NCBI GenBank assembly: GCA_018114805.1
Contig: CP073042.1
Coordinates: 6,493,501-6,557,500, forward strand
DNA length: 64,000 nt
Reading direction: 5' to 3'
Source: Candidatus Streptomyces philanthi
GTDB taxonomy: Bacteria > Actinomycetota > Actinomycetes > Streptomycetales > Streptomycetaceae
How positions within the stretch are numbered: the first letter of the stretch is position 1; each line of letters opens with the position of its first letter. Made by a program: the position numbers and the translations under genes. Shown piece by piece: positions 48,749 to 56,887 of the stretch. The notes beneath the pieces were generated by a model, which had not been told where the DNA came from, ran no database searches, and was given only the letters and a program-made list of their open reading frames with translations.

Positions 48749-49060
48749 TCAGTCGGTGTCGGTTTCCTTGTCGTCGGCGAGCTGGCTGTCCTCACGGGTC
48801 TGGGAGACCGTCTCGAACTGGGAAGCCATCGAGGGCTCGTTGATGAACGGCGTGCCCTCCTTGGTGACGCTGATCTGCCTGGTCGGGCACAGGGCCAGGG
48901 ACGGCAGAACGGACCGCACCGGGGTCACCGGTACGGCACGCAGCAGTCCGAACGGCCGCACGGAGGCGACCTCGTGCTGGCGAAGTGCAGGGCCGGACGC
49001 GTACGGGAACATGGACGGCGCGAGCGTGTTCGGCTCGGCCGCCAGATCGGTGGACGACAT
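48749..49060 (-). CDS. tgmA: putative ATP-grasp-modified RiPP precursor (TgmA-like)
   Basis: An intact 103-residue precursor from ATG 49060 (AAGGGAAAG upstream). The leader contains the conserved RPFGL-x4-P motif (residues 35-44) used by cognate ATP-grasp ligases, followed by a CPTRQISVTKEGTPF stretch comparable to the Y/CDP-x2-Q-x5-DG-x-P block of this family. The core, about residues 76-103, alternates Ser/Thr with acidic residues (FETVSQTREDSQLADDKETD), providing acceptor hydroxyls and donor carboxylates for ester macrocycles. It precedes tgmB by 29 bp. Product structure cannot be derived from sequence alone. Confidence 0.88.
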   Translation of the reverse strand: MSSTDLAAEPNTLAPSMFPYASGPALRQHEVASVRPFGLLRAVPVTPVRSVLPSLALCPTRQISVTKEGTPFINEPSMASQFETVSQTREDSQLADDKETDTD

Positions 49061-49240
49061 GCTCTTTCCCTTCTCTTGATCCTCGTTGGGTCGTACTTTT
49101 CGGTGCGCCCCGCAGTGGCGTTGACCTCCTGCGCGCACAGCGGGGTGCTCAGCCCAGCGGTCCGTCGTGTAACGGAGCAAGGCTGGAACCCGCCCTCGAC
49201 ACGGCTGTCCTTTCACATGCCAGGGCGGGAGTTTTCGGGG

Positions 49241-49936
49241 CTAAGGAAGTTCGACGATCTTGACCTTGCGGAGCTGCCGAACAAGGTGTGAGGCGAGCAC
49301 GTGACGCAGTCGTGGGTCCCCGAACCGAAGCTCTGGGATGGTGTTGTCGATAACCCATCCGCCCACGGTGCGCGGGTATGCCGTTCCCAGTACGCCCCAC
49401 AGCTTCGGTAGCCCCACCCGTAGAGCGACGAAGTGGGGCGCATGCGGGCAGAGTCGCGCAGCCGTACGCGCATGTGCCTCGCACAGTGGCGGCTGGGTTG
49501 TCAGGGCTCCCTCCGGCCAGCCCGGCGAACGGTTCTCAGGGTGGGGCTGGTCCTCCGGCCAGCTGAGGAACAGATATCCGTCCTTGTTGCGGCTGGCCGG
49601 CTCCGCGCAGACCTGGCACTTGAGGGCGTACATGCACTCGAACTGGCGCTCGCTGTGCATAGCCGCGAACTTCGGGTTCCCGACGCCGCGAGACTGCGTG
49701 TGGCGGGTCCATAAGACCTCTGCTCCGTCGCGATCACTTTCCCGCGGGGCTTTGTAGGCCAGACGGGAGTATCCGCCGTGGTGCTCGGTCGTGAGCGCGG
49801 ACACACCACCCACGTGCTCGCTATCCCAGGGGACGACGTACGGAACCAGGTCGGGCGAGCGAGCAGGCCGACCGTTGCCTCGCCTTCGACGCGTGTTCTT
49901 GGGAAACGCGTGCACCACTAACTCCTTGGAAGCCAT
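49241..49936 (-). CDS. uncharacterised CxxC protein upstream of the tgm genes
   Basis: A 231-residue soluble protein from ATG 49936. It is not recognised. It has a basic N-terminus (PKNTRRRRGNGRPARS), a putative zinc site ALKCQVCAEPASRN with a later PPLCEAHARTAARLCPH, and a C-terminal part (WVIDNTIPELRFGDPRLRHV) with no known fold. The Cys/His spacing suggests a treble-clef or HNH-like zinc site, but no HNH catalytic His-Asn pair is obvious. It overlaps the end of the preceding gene by 19 bp and precedes tgmA by 180 bp, so it may belong to the graspetide operon. Confidence 0.6.
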   Translation of the reverse strand: MASKELVVHAFPKNTRRRRGNGRPARSPDLVPYVVPWDSEHVGGVSALTTEHHGGYSRLAYKAPRESDRDGAEVLWTRHTQSRGVGNPKFAAMHSERQFECMYALKCQVCAEPASRNKDGYLFLSWPEDQPHPENRSPGWPEGALTTQPPLCEAHARTAARLCPHAPHFVALRVGLPKLWGVLGTAYPRTVGGWVIDNTIPELRFGDPRLRHVLASHLVRQLRKVKIVELP

Positions 49937-50476
49937 AGCGAGTCGTGTACTCGCTCTCGAAGCCTGGGGGACTGGATGTCGGAGATAGGACGCCATTCCG
50001 CGCTCAACTGGTCCATCGCCGGAGCCAGCAGCGCGGACTCAGTCCGGTAGACGTATCGGAATCCGAACCGCACGGTGGCAGACCAGTCGTGCGGGGCTGC
50101 GCAATCGACGTCGATGACCAAAGGGGATTCAGCACCCTCGATGGGCCAGGCTTCGAAGGGCCCCGTCTGGTCCATCACGGCGCGCAGTGCTGTACGGCCG
50201 AGGGACCCGTCCTCACCAGTTGGTGGGACCTCGGGGAACCCCCAACCTGCACCAGTCCAGAAGTACAAGGCCCGCCCTTGCTCATCCACCACAACGGCCC
50301 CGGCTTTCACGGATGGACACCCGTACTGGTACGGATGGACACCCGTACTGGTGAGGGCAGTGACCTACCTGGACGTGTTCCTTGATCGAGTCGAACAAGG
50401 GGAGCAGTACGTCTACCTCCGACAGATAGTCGGACATGTACCGCGTCAGTTCCCGGATGATGTGACTTGAGTTCAC
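49918..50476 (-). pseudogene. Nudix-like protein split by a 22 bp tandem duplication
   Basis: GTG 50476 begins VNSSHIIRELTRYMSDYLSE and continues to HVQVGHCPHQYGCPSV. At that point a perfect 22 bp duplication (50310-50353) shifts the frame and truncates the product at 50282. If one copy is removed, the frame runs on into KAGAVVVDEQGRALYFWTGA, EVPPTGEDGSLGRTALRAVM, VRFGFRYVYRTESALLAPAM and the stop at 49918, giving one protein of about 178 residues with a degenerate Nudix domain (no full GX5EX7REUXEEXGU box). The second part could be re-initiated at GTG 50310, but no ribosome site is present. Confidence 0.65.
50310..50353. repeat. perfect 22 bp tandem duplication that breaks a gene
   Basis: The units at 50310-50331 and 50332-50353 (core GGATGGACACCCGTACTGGT) are identical apart from the last base and directly adjacent. 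22 is not a multiple of 3, and deleting one unit restores a long reading frame on the minus strand. Confidence 0.9.
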
Positions 50477-50778
50477 TACCCCGCCCGACCTCGCAACCGT
50501 GTTCGGTGAAGCCCCGCCAGAGCGACGAGCTGGTGTTGGTCGTGCGCTGTTCCGGCCAGCAGCAGCCAGTAGTGTGTTCGCCACTCATATCCCGTGGGGC
50601 GCTTCAGAGTGACGTCCACGGCCGTGGTGCCCAGGACGACGCCCACCATGCCGTTGCCCCGGTCATAGACCACACTGCCCACCACCACCGCGTCGACCGA
50701 CGGGAAGTGGGAGACCTGTGTTCCTGCTCGGGGTATGCCACCGCCCCCGCGGCGTTTCCTTCTCAACTGGCCTGCCAT
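50476..50778 (-). CDS. small protein with a VGxxVYD motif, uncharacterised
   Basis: A 100-residue frame starting ATG 50778, which overlaps the preceding HATPase stop (TGATG), and whose TAG stop overlaps the next GTG. MAGQLRRKRRGGGGIPRAGT is basic; the core VVVGSVVYDRGNGMVGVVLG is a short beta-rich unit found in Streptomyces small proteins encoded beside HATPase regulators; the end LVALAGLHRTRLRGRAG is basic again. The function is unknown. The 1-base overlaps on both sides mark a tight operon. Confidence 0.6.
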   Translation of the reverse strand: MAGQLRRKRRGGGGIPRAGTQVSHFPSVDAVVVGSVVYDRGNGMVGVVLGTTAVDVTLKRPTGYEWRTHYWLLLAGTAHDQHQLVALAGLHRTRLRGRAG

Positions 50779-51317
50779 CACACGGCCTTGCCATTGGATG
50801 GCGTCTGCCTGGCCATCATCTCGACCCAGATTGTCTTGCCCTTGTGTCGGACGTCGAAGCCCCACTGATCCACGGTGGAAGACACGAGGACTAGCCCACG
50901 ACCGCTCACGTCGTCGTCGCCGCTCTGGAAACGCAACCTGGGGAGCTTCCCGGAGGTATCAGTCACAGCGATCCGCACGCAGTGCCGGCCAGGCATCGTG
51001 ATGCTGACCTGGACCAGTTCGCAGTTCGTGTGTTGAACCGAATTGCCGACCAGCTCAGAAACAGCCAGCACGCCTCGGTCGATCAAGCAGGTCAGACCCC
51101 AGGTTTGTAACGCGGCCCGGACCAGACTGCGAGCGCGGGCGGCGCCTCGCACGGCCAGGTCTCGCTGTAGCCAGGAAATCCGGTCGCGCGGGGTCGCGTC
51201 GTGGTTGCCTTCACCGGGCCATCCCTCCGGGTTGGCGGGGACCACCGCCTTGGGCAGGGCAGCATCCCCTCCGGCCGCCGACGTACCTCGGCGGTAGTGG
51301 AAGTCTCCGGACACCAC
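50778..51317 (-). CDS. ATP-binding protein, HATPase_c (anti-sigma-like)
   Basis: About 179 residues, start uncertain (GTG 51317 or 51314; no clear ribosome site). It has SWLQRDLAVRGAARARSLVR, N-box GVLAVSELVGNSVQHTNCEL, G1 region VTDTSGKLPRLRFQSGDDDV and G2 SGRGLVLVSSTVDQWGFDV. It is head of a minus-strand operon leading through small genes toward the graspetide genes and divergent from an XRE-TPR regulator, the arrangement seen for regulatory HATPases in Streptomyces. Confidence 0.8.
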   Translation of the reverse strand: MVSGDFHYRRGTSAAGGDAALPKAVVPANPEGWPGEGNHDATPRDRISWLQRDLAVRGAARARSLVRAALQTWGLTCLIDRGVLAVSELVGNSVQHTNCELVQVSITMPGRHCVRIAVTDTSGKLPRLRFQSGDDDVSGRGLVLVSSTVDQWGFDVRHKGKTIWVEMMARQTPSNGKAV

Positions 51318-51416
51318 CGGGTGCAGCGGAAGGTTTCTTGGGGGTTTCTCTTGCTCCTTGTGATCGTTGAAATGCGGCAGGTAATCTCGGCGTACCTTCA
51401 GGGATTGGGAGAGGCG

Positions 51417-52759
51417 ATGCGTAACACGCCACCAAAGCATCCGTTGGCGTACGTGTTGGAGCTGCGAGGGTGGGGTGTAGTCGAGTTCGCGGCTAGGGGG
51501 CGGCGACGAGGGGAGGAGATGAACCTCAACCTCGCCACCAACCGGACGACGGTGTACAAGCGGATCGAATACGGGCAAACGCCCAATGAGAAGCCCCAAC
51601 GTGTGATCGCTGACCTGATTGGACTTCGCGCGGAACACGTGGAACCGGATGCGTGGCCCCTGTGGCTGCCGGTGTGGGAGATCGTTGGGCTCCAACGGCC
51701 GTGGACGCTTGCCGGTACCGTGGAAGCGTTAAGCGACCTCGTGAGGAGTGGACACATGGACCGTCGGGGCTTCCTCACCATCACCGGAGCGTCCCTGACC
51801 GCGCTTGCTGCGAACTGGGCGGATGCCCCAACTGCCTTCGCTGCTGCTGCGGATGGTGACAAGGTGACGGACACGATGCTCGTCAGCCTGGAACAGCGAG
51901 TCGAGTCGCTTCGCGACCTCGACGCAGAGATGGGCGGTGCTCGCCTCCTGGAGCACGTCCGTAGCGACCTGGCGCTGATTACCACCATGATCAAGAATGA
52001 CCACTACACCGATGTAGTCGGCGCGCGACTCCATTCACTTGCGGGCCAGGTCTCCTATCAGACCGGATGGGCTGCCTAAGACTCCGCGCTTCACTCGGTT
52101 CGCCAGCAGTACTACGTGGCCGCCCTTCGCTCTGCTCGCACGGCCGGCGACGATGAGCTGGGGGCGTTCGTACTCGCCGAAATGGGCATGCACGCGTCGG
52201 ACGGCGGATACAACCGGGAGCGCGGGCAACTGCTCGAAACAGCGCTTCACGGGCGAGAGAAGTCCCTCTCCGATCTCTCGCGTACCTACCTCTACCTGCA
52301 CTTCGCCGCAGCGCGAGCGGACGAAGGGGAGCATCGGGGGGCGTCAGTCGCTCTAGAGAAGTCGGTGCAGCTATGGGATCGCGTTGACGACGAACGACCG
52401 CCGTGGCTTCAGTGGTTCGGCGAGTCGCAGATCAACTCGACCCGCGGCCAGGCAGCCCTTCGTCCTGGGCAGGCAGCCCAAGCCGCGAGTCTGCTTGAGG
52501 CTTCGATCGGCGCTGCGGTACCTCGCGACCAAGCGGTGCGGGCTGGCCACCTTGCCGAGGCGCGACTCGCCGGCAACGACTTGGACGGGGCTTTGGACGC
52601 CGCGAACCGTGGCGTTGGACTCCTCGAAGAACGGGTGGCCTCGACCAGGGCAGTGGGCCGCTTGCACGAGTTCTCAAGCTGAGCCCGTACGGGCGGTATC
52701 AGCGTGTGCGGGAGTTCAGCGACCGGCTCAAGGCTCTCCCTGCTGCTGCGGTCGCCTAA
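51417..52759 (+). pseudogene. XRE-type regulator with TPR-like C-terminus, ochre stop and frameshift
   Basis: ATG 51417 starts MRNTPPKHPLAYVLELRGWG, a helix-turn-helix region with TTVYKRIEYGQTPNEKPQRV. A Tat-like segment SGHMDRRGFLTITGASLTAL follows, common in this regulator type. The frame meets TAA 52077-52079 after SYQTGWAA and continues in the same frame with DSALHSVRQQYYVAALRSAR and TPR-like helices to 52682, where a frameshift leads to LSPYGRYQRVREFSDRLKAL and the stop at 52757-52759. About 447 codons. It is divergent from the HATPase/tgm operon and is a candidate regulator of it. Confidence 0.75.
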
Positions 52760-52951
52760 GCCTCGGCATCCGTCCTCTTGCAATCAAGGCCTCCGCGCTC
52801 ACCTGTGAACCGGGGGCCTTGGGCATGTCTGTGGTCACATTCTGCCGTCATGGGACGGCGTGATGGCCTGACCATCTGCCCCCGACAACAGTCACCGTGG
52901 TCGACTGTCGCCATATAGAGAACCGCCCACAAATAGTGGAGATGGAATCGG

Positions 52952-52995
52952 CTCTCAAGCGTGACGGGCCAGACTCTCAAGCGTGACGGGCCAGA
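52952..52995. repeat. perfect 22 bp tandem duplication
   Basis: Two identical adjacent copies (52952-52973 and 52974-52995) of a 22-base unit beginning CTCTCAAGCGTGACGGG and ending CCAGA, in intergenic sequence. Confidence 0.9.
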
Positions 52996-53003
52996 GAAGA
53001 AGA

Positions 53004-53216
53004 GTGGCGAAAACCACCGAGTTTCCAGGGTACTCAACACTTCCATATCCGCGAGGTCGCCAGGGAGTCCGCAAAAGGACAGACCTGGAAGCAATCCAGG
53101 CTCTTCGTGTGTCGATGCATGCCTCTGCGGGAGAGCTCGATACCCGTACACGGTCGAAGAAAGGCACCCCCGGTGGGTCCTGCTGCGTTAATGAAGGGCA
53201 TTACCCCCACCTTTAG
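53004..53216 (+). CDS. doubtful small basic protein
   Basis: A 70-residue frame from GTG 53004 with a GA-rich upstream. VAKTTEFPGYSTLPYPRGRQ and LEAIQALRVSMHASAGELDT give a basic, Ser/Thr-rich peptide without recognisable family. It is listed because it is the only plausible frame in the gene-poor stretch and begins right after the tandem duplication. Confidence 0.2.
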   Translation: MAKTTEFPGYSTLPYPRGRQGVRKRTDLEAIQALRVSMHASAGELDTRTRSKKGTPGGSCCVNEGHYPHL

Positions 53217-53230
53217 CGCGCTGCGGGGAT

Positions 53231-53312
53231 GGTTCATTCATTCACCGACCGCCGGCGGAGGGGCGCGCCAGGCGTGCCAGGGTGGGTGCCCCTTGCCCGC
53301 GATGAATGAACC
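53231..53312. repeat. 11 bp inverted repeat around a GC-rich centre
   Basis: GGTTCATTCAT (53231-53241) and ATGAATGAACC (53302-53312) are perfect inverted repeats 60 bases apart, flanking a GC-rich segment. They could form a long hairpin or a pair of binding sites. Confidence 0.5.
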
Positions 53313-54135
53313 GTTCGGGTGCAGTCTCCCGGCAAAGGTGGGCAGCGCCACACATCGCTACCCGAGGGCGTTCGGTGCCCGTTTGGACCTGTCTCGACGT
53401 CACAGTTGAACCTGTTTATGACCTACCTCACTTCTCACCCTATTGCTTTCTTGCGGCCTGAATGCAACGCGCTTCTTCCTTTAAGGTCAATAAGGGGTAG
53501 TGCACAGAACCGCCTCAGACTAAAAGTTGTCACAAGACCATGGTTCGGGTAATGTTCTGCATGTCGAAAGGCGCCGTCCAGAAGGACCGTCCCTAGGAGT
53601 CCACTCGCGTAAGTGAGGTAAGGGCGGGGGTTTCAGGCGAAAGGTTTCAGGCGCTACGACAGGTAGGGCTTAATGAGCCTTTCCCGAATCCTCTAAGTGA
53701 ATGACCGGCCCTGTTGGTAGCAGGGGTTAGAGCGGCGTGCAGTATTCTATAAGCAGCAGTTAGGTTCCTGTGTAAGACCCTTACCGAAGGGCTGCAGGGA
53801 AACCCCCTGTGAAAATCCATACGCCACGCCCGGCGAAGCGAATAACCCGGCTGAACCTAGAGCGCCCGCAGCTATATCTGCATGTGTTGCAGCGTGAAGC
53901 GGAGTACGTCATAGGAGAGTGAGTTAGAGCGGGAGCTGGCCGCCCCGTTAGATAGGCCGAAAAACTGGACAGTAGGGCACTTTGGCGTTCGTTGCCGGAG
54001 TGGCCTGGGTCTGGTGCCTCCGGGTCCGCGTTGGGGGTTCTTCCAGTTCGAGTCTGGCCCGAGGCGCTTTGGCGCTGCATGGCAGCGCCGAACCATGCCC
54101 CAAAAGTTGTTGCAAGACCATCGGAGGTAGGCGTT

Positions 54136-54495
54136 ATGACCACTCAGGTCATCAGTGTTGAACAGCAGTACCGGGCCCTGCTCGACGGCGATGGGCTGGC
54201 CTTCTCGCCGACGCGACCGGCTCCGAACGGCGGGTTCATGGTGAGCCTGGCGGGGAGCGAACGCACCTTTCCCGTGTCCCGCTTCGCTGCCGAAGACCTT
54301 TCCGGCTGCATCCGGGACTACGCGCATCGTGTTACCGAGGAGTAACTTTTCTACGGGGCGTGGGTCGACGGAGGTCTGGTCTACCTCGAATTGTCCGTGA
54401 ATGTGCAAGACCGTGCGCAGGCCGTTGCTTTCGGTCGCCTGGAATCGCAGCTTGCGATTTTTGACGTTGCCAATTGTGAGGTGGTTTCTCTGTAA
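54136..54495 (+). pseudogene. small phage/plasmid-type protein interrupted by an ochre codon
   Basis: ATG 54136 has GGAGG 8 bases upstream. The first 69 residues, MTTQVISVEQQYRALLDGDG to CIRDYAHRVTEE, end at TAA 54343-54345. The same frame continues for 49 more codons with protein-like sequence, FYGAWVDGGLVYLELSVNVQ then GRLESQLAIFDVANCEVVSL, to TAA 54493-54495. The two halves together match, from memory, single small proteins of Streptomyces phages and plasmids with a GxWxDxxxVYLDxS block near the end. So this is probably one gene of 119 codons with a nonsense change rather than two genes. Confidence 0.6.
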
Positions 54496-54572
54496 TCCGG
54501 GATATTCAAAATAAAACAATGAAGCCCGCTGTGGCTTCTGTTCCTGCGAGCGATATTATATAGGGGTATGGA

Positions 54573-54794
54573 ATGAATCACGAAGAGCTGATGAATCAGA
54601 TTGAGGATGCGGCCACCGAAGTTAAGTGGGAGCTTCGGTTCGAGGGCGAGGGGCCTGAAGCGGATGCGATCGACCTGGTTGTTTCCCTCTTGCATGCTCG
54701 TTTGACGGACCCGCGAGCCGGCATGGTGGATGTGGCTGCTCGTCAAGGAACCAATATCGACGAAATGCGCACCTGGTGGCATTGGGGTTGGTGA
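54573..54794 (+). CDS. small acidic hypothetical protein
   Basis: A 73-residue frame from ATG 54573. MNHEELMNQIEDAATEVKWE, DAIDLVVSLLHARLTDPRAG and IDEMRTWWHWGW form an acidic, mostly helical protein with a Trp-rich tail. No family was recognised. The upstream sequence is A/T-rich with only a weak GGGG site. Codon use is less GC-biased than in the core genes, as expected for the accessory region. Confidence 0.5.
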   Translation: MNHEELMNQIEDAATEVKWELRFEGEGPEADAIDLVVSLLHARLTDPRAGMVDVAARQGTNIDEMRTWWHWGW

Positions 54795-55112
54795 CATGCC
54801 TTGCCTTTGTGTCACCCGAAATTTTCGGGTGACACTCTGCATGGCCTGTTAGCAAGGCAGCGCCTACCGCACTGACCGAAGGGGCGCATTTTGTCCGTGC
54901 ATCTCGTATGTGAATTCGACCCATCGCACTGGTCTGGTGTGCACGTCGTCACCGCTCGCCCGGACTCGGAATAGCCGCTCACGTGTGCGCAGATCACCTA
55001 GATCCCTGGATCGCCATGCTCCATAAGCAGGATGGTCATCAGTTCGTCTCTCAGCAACCGATCAGCAATAACTGCCGCCCGTATGGGTTGTGCGGTCATA
55101 AGGAGAACCGTA

Positions 55113-55286
55113 ATGCCTAAGATCATCATTCGTTCCGGGCAGTGGGAAGAGGATCGTAGTCGAATCCGGGTCCGGATGTGGCGCGACGGGGAACAAAAAC
55201 CCTTCGTGGACCTCGTGCTGAGTGAGGGTCGGCATTTCCTCTACCGCGAGATGCCCGCTACGACCCTCTCATTCTTAGCGGAATAG
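55113..55286 (+). CDS. small hypothetical protein
   Basis: A 57-residue frame from ATG 55113 with AAGGAG 7 bases upstream, which supports translation. MPKIIIRSGQWEEDRSRIRV and PFVDLVLSEGRHFLYREMPA alternate charged and hydrophobic residues like a small beta-sheet protein. No family or catalytic motif is recognised. Confidence 0.55.
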   Translation: MPKIIIRSGQWEEDRSRIRVRMWRDGEQKPFVDLVLSEGRHFLYREMPATTLSFLAE

Positions 55287-55379
55287 CACGGAGTTACCTC
55301 ACCTCCGACCCTTTACCGCAAGGAATACCACGATGACTACAATCCCCTTCCTGTACGACTTGGTGGGGGAGGGTGAAGC

Positions 55380-55883
55380 ATGACCGGTTGGCGATACGAC
55401 GTGTGGGTCTACGGCACCGATCACGCCGAGCCGTCAGACCATGACGGTTCATGCGGAATCTGGGAACACAGGGGAATCCACTAGAACGGTAAGTGGTTCG
55501 GCGCTTTCGAGGAAGTAGCACTTCGTGGAAACGCGCTCGTAGAGGCAATTCCAGTCGGCCTAGAGGGGGGCTGGAAAAATCACACCGTGTTCGAACACGT
55601 TCGGGGTGGCGGGCTGTGCAAGGGCTGCTGGGACAAGCATGGGAACACCCACACCGAGCACATCCTTGAGGGTTCCGCAGGGCATTGCCGTACCTGCACG
55701 GACGTGCAAAAGAGGCGGGGGCTCCTGACTCGGACTCCTAACGGTCAAGTGTTCATGTGTGAAGACTGCCGGACGGCTTTCTTGCGCCACCATGAAGAAC
55801 GCGCACGCGGCGAAAGGCGTGACCCCGACGCGCGGCTCTACCGGCCCGTGCTCGACGTGGCCCGCGAAGACGCGGGGGCGTGA
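55380..55883 (+). pseudogene. zinc-ribbon-like phage/plasmid-type protein interrupted by an amber codon
   Basis: ATG 55380 overlaps the stop of a tiny upstream frame (55333-55383, 16 residues, MTTIPFLYDLVGEGEA). The frame MTGWRYDVWVYGTDHAEPSD to HRGIH stops at TAG 55482-55484, then continues unchanged with NGKWFGAFEEVALRGNALVE, GGGLCKGCWDKHGNTHTEH, GHCRTCTDVQKRRG and VFMCEDCRTAFLRHH to TGA at 55883. The four CxxC pairs indicate one or two zinc sites. A GTG at 55587 could start a shorter, intact product of 98 residues. The function is unknown. Confidence 0.6.
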
Positions 55884-56122
55884 GCGGCGTGGGCAAGGGA
55901 TCAACCAAGAGCTAGGTAAAGCACTTCCAGACGCTCAAGGACGGGCGTGTCGGGTGCTGGATCTGGAACTGCGGTCTGCCAGCGACACGGTGGATCGACA
56001 TGGAGCGCTACGGCATTCGCCGCTGCCTGAGTACGGCGTACTGCGACCACCACGGCGATTCGCAGCCCGAAAGCTCGGACCACACCCACAGGGAACGACG
56101 TATCAAGGAGGAGAACAAGTGA
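55880..56122 (+). pseudogene. small Cys/Trp-rich protein interrupted by an amber codon
   Basis: GTG 55880 overlaps the preceding stop (GTGA). VSGVGKGSTKS is followed by TAG 55913-55915, then the frame goes on with VKHFQTLKDGRVGCWIWNCG, PATRWIDMERYGIRRCLSTA and YCDHHGDSQPESSDHTHRER to TGA 56120-56122, which overlaps the next GTG. Coupled overlaps on both sides indicate that the whole stretch was once one gene of 80 codons. C-x4-C and C-x2-H pairs suggest zinc binding. Confidence 0.5.
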
Positions 56123-56391
56123 GTTTGCCGAATCGGTGGATAGCCACCTTTGACGAAGCAGCGGGACGGCTGGAGATCTACAGCTCGGCCCACCCCACCC
56201 CCGTACGCACCTGGCAGCATCGAGAAAGTCTGGTTGACGCGGTCCAGACCCTCATCCTCTGGAGTTGGGAGCACCCGGACGAAGGCTGGCGCACCGCTGC
56301 GTTGTGGGAGCGCTTGGGGGTCTCCAGCGTCCTGGTCGCCGACGTCGATCCCATTCGGATCGTTGTGGAGAACCGGTACCGATCAGCCTGA
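56119..56391 (+). CDS. hypothetical protein of the accessory operon
   Basis: A 90-residue protein from GTG 56119, with AAGGAGGAG upstream and a GTGA overlap with the previous gene. VSLPNRWIATFDEAAGRLEI, AVQTLILWSWEHPDEGWRTA and VLVADVDPIRIVVENRYRS indicate a compact alpha/beta protein. No family was recognised. The strong ribosome site supports expression. Confidence 0.6.
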   Translation: MSLPNRWIATFDEAAGRLEIYSSAHPTPVRTWQHRESLVDAVQTLILWSWEHPDEGWRTAALWERLGVSSVLVADVDPIRIVVENRYRSA

Positions 56392-56402
56392 CCAAGCGCT
56401 AC

Positions 56403-56621
56403 ATGGACGACCTCGCGGTCGTGGCCCTCTGGGCAGCGAGTGCTGTCTCCTGGGAACGGCCGGCGGTTCGGGCGGAAGCACTGAGTCCCGTGTTCATCGC
56501 CTGCGGCGAACTGGCCGCCAAGTACCCGGGGCCGGACCTCGTGGCTGCCCTGCTCGTCCGCGAGGCCGTGTTGTCGTACGCCAACACGCGGGTCGCACTA
56601 CGAGAGACGGAGGTGGCCTGA
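56403..56621 (+). CDS. hypothetical helical protein of the accessory operon
   Basis: A 72-residue frame from ATG 56403 (MDDLAVVALWAASAVSWERP to ANTRVALRETEVA). A CTG at 56388, overlapping the previous stop as CTGA, may be a mutated ATG that was the original start (LTKRYMDDLA). It is Ala-rich and helical. The stop overlaps the next ATG (TGATG). Function unknown. Confidence 0.5.
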   Translation: MDDLAVVALWAASAVSWERPAVRAEALSPVFIACGELAAKYPGPDLVAALLVREAVLSYANTRVALRETEVA

Positions 56622-56887
56622 TGGAGAAAACCCTGCCTTCGGGTCTGGAAGCGGGACCGCTCGGGCGCTGCGTCGCCTCGTTCTGCGCAGCCCCGGCAAA
56701 CATGGTGATCACCTTCTCGCCCCAGGCCGTGGCGGGGCGCCCCCGACCCCGTGCTTACTGCAACGCGCTCATGTTCAGCTGCTGTTCGTGGACGACGAGA
56801 CCTACGAGGCCCGGCAGCGAACCCACGCGGGTGGCTTGGGCCCGCACGTTTTCCAGCGAAGTAAGTACGAGATCCGGGAGCGAGTGA
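56621..56887 (+). CDS. hypothetical protein, possibly frameshifted
   Basis: An 88-residue frame from ATG 56621 (MEKTLPSGLEAGPLGRCVAS, FCAAPANMVITFSPQAVAGR). From about 56768 on this frame becomes Arg/Thr/Ser-rich, whereas another frame reads LLFVDDETYEARQRTHAGGL and PHVFQRSKYEIRER, which looks more like protein. A frameshift in the middle is therefore likely. No family was recognised. Confidence 0.4.
   Translation: MEKTLPSGLEAGPLGRCVASFCAAPANMVITFSPQAVAGRPRPRAYCNALMFSCCSWTTRPTRPGSEPTRVAWARTFSSEVSTRSGSE

Larger units (their letters stand above)
52760..54135. other. 1.4 kb gene-poor, lower-GC stretch with several repeats
   Basis: Apart from one doubtful small ORF (53004-53216) no gene is supported. 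The stretch holds a 22 bp tandem duplication (52952), an inverted repeat (53231/53302), and near-direct repeats at 53522-53541 and 54103-54122 (AAAAGTTGTNNCAAGACCAT). GC falls well below the core genes. It may be a replication, excision or control region of the accessory element, but no integrase gene or att core can be shown. Confidence 0.4.

Noticed and set aside
53690..53790. Possible phage tRNA around GTTGGTAGCAGGGGTTAGAGC
   Set aside because: The phrase resembles a D-arm, but the stem does not pair and no GGTTCRA T-loop follows at the right distance.
54000..54070. A tRNA-like T-arm (CCAG-TTCGAGT-CTGG) suggesting a tRNA or att site
   Set aside because: No matching acceptor, D or anticodon arms of correct size could be folded around it, and no second copy is seen, so neither a tRNA nor an att core can be claimed.
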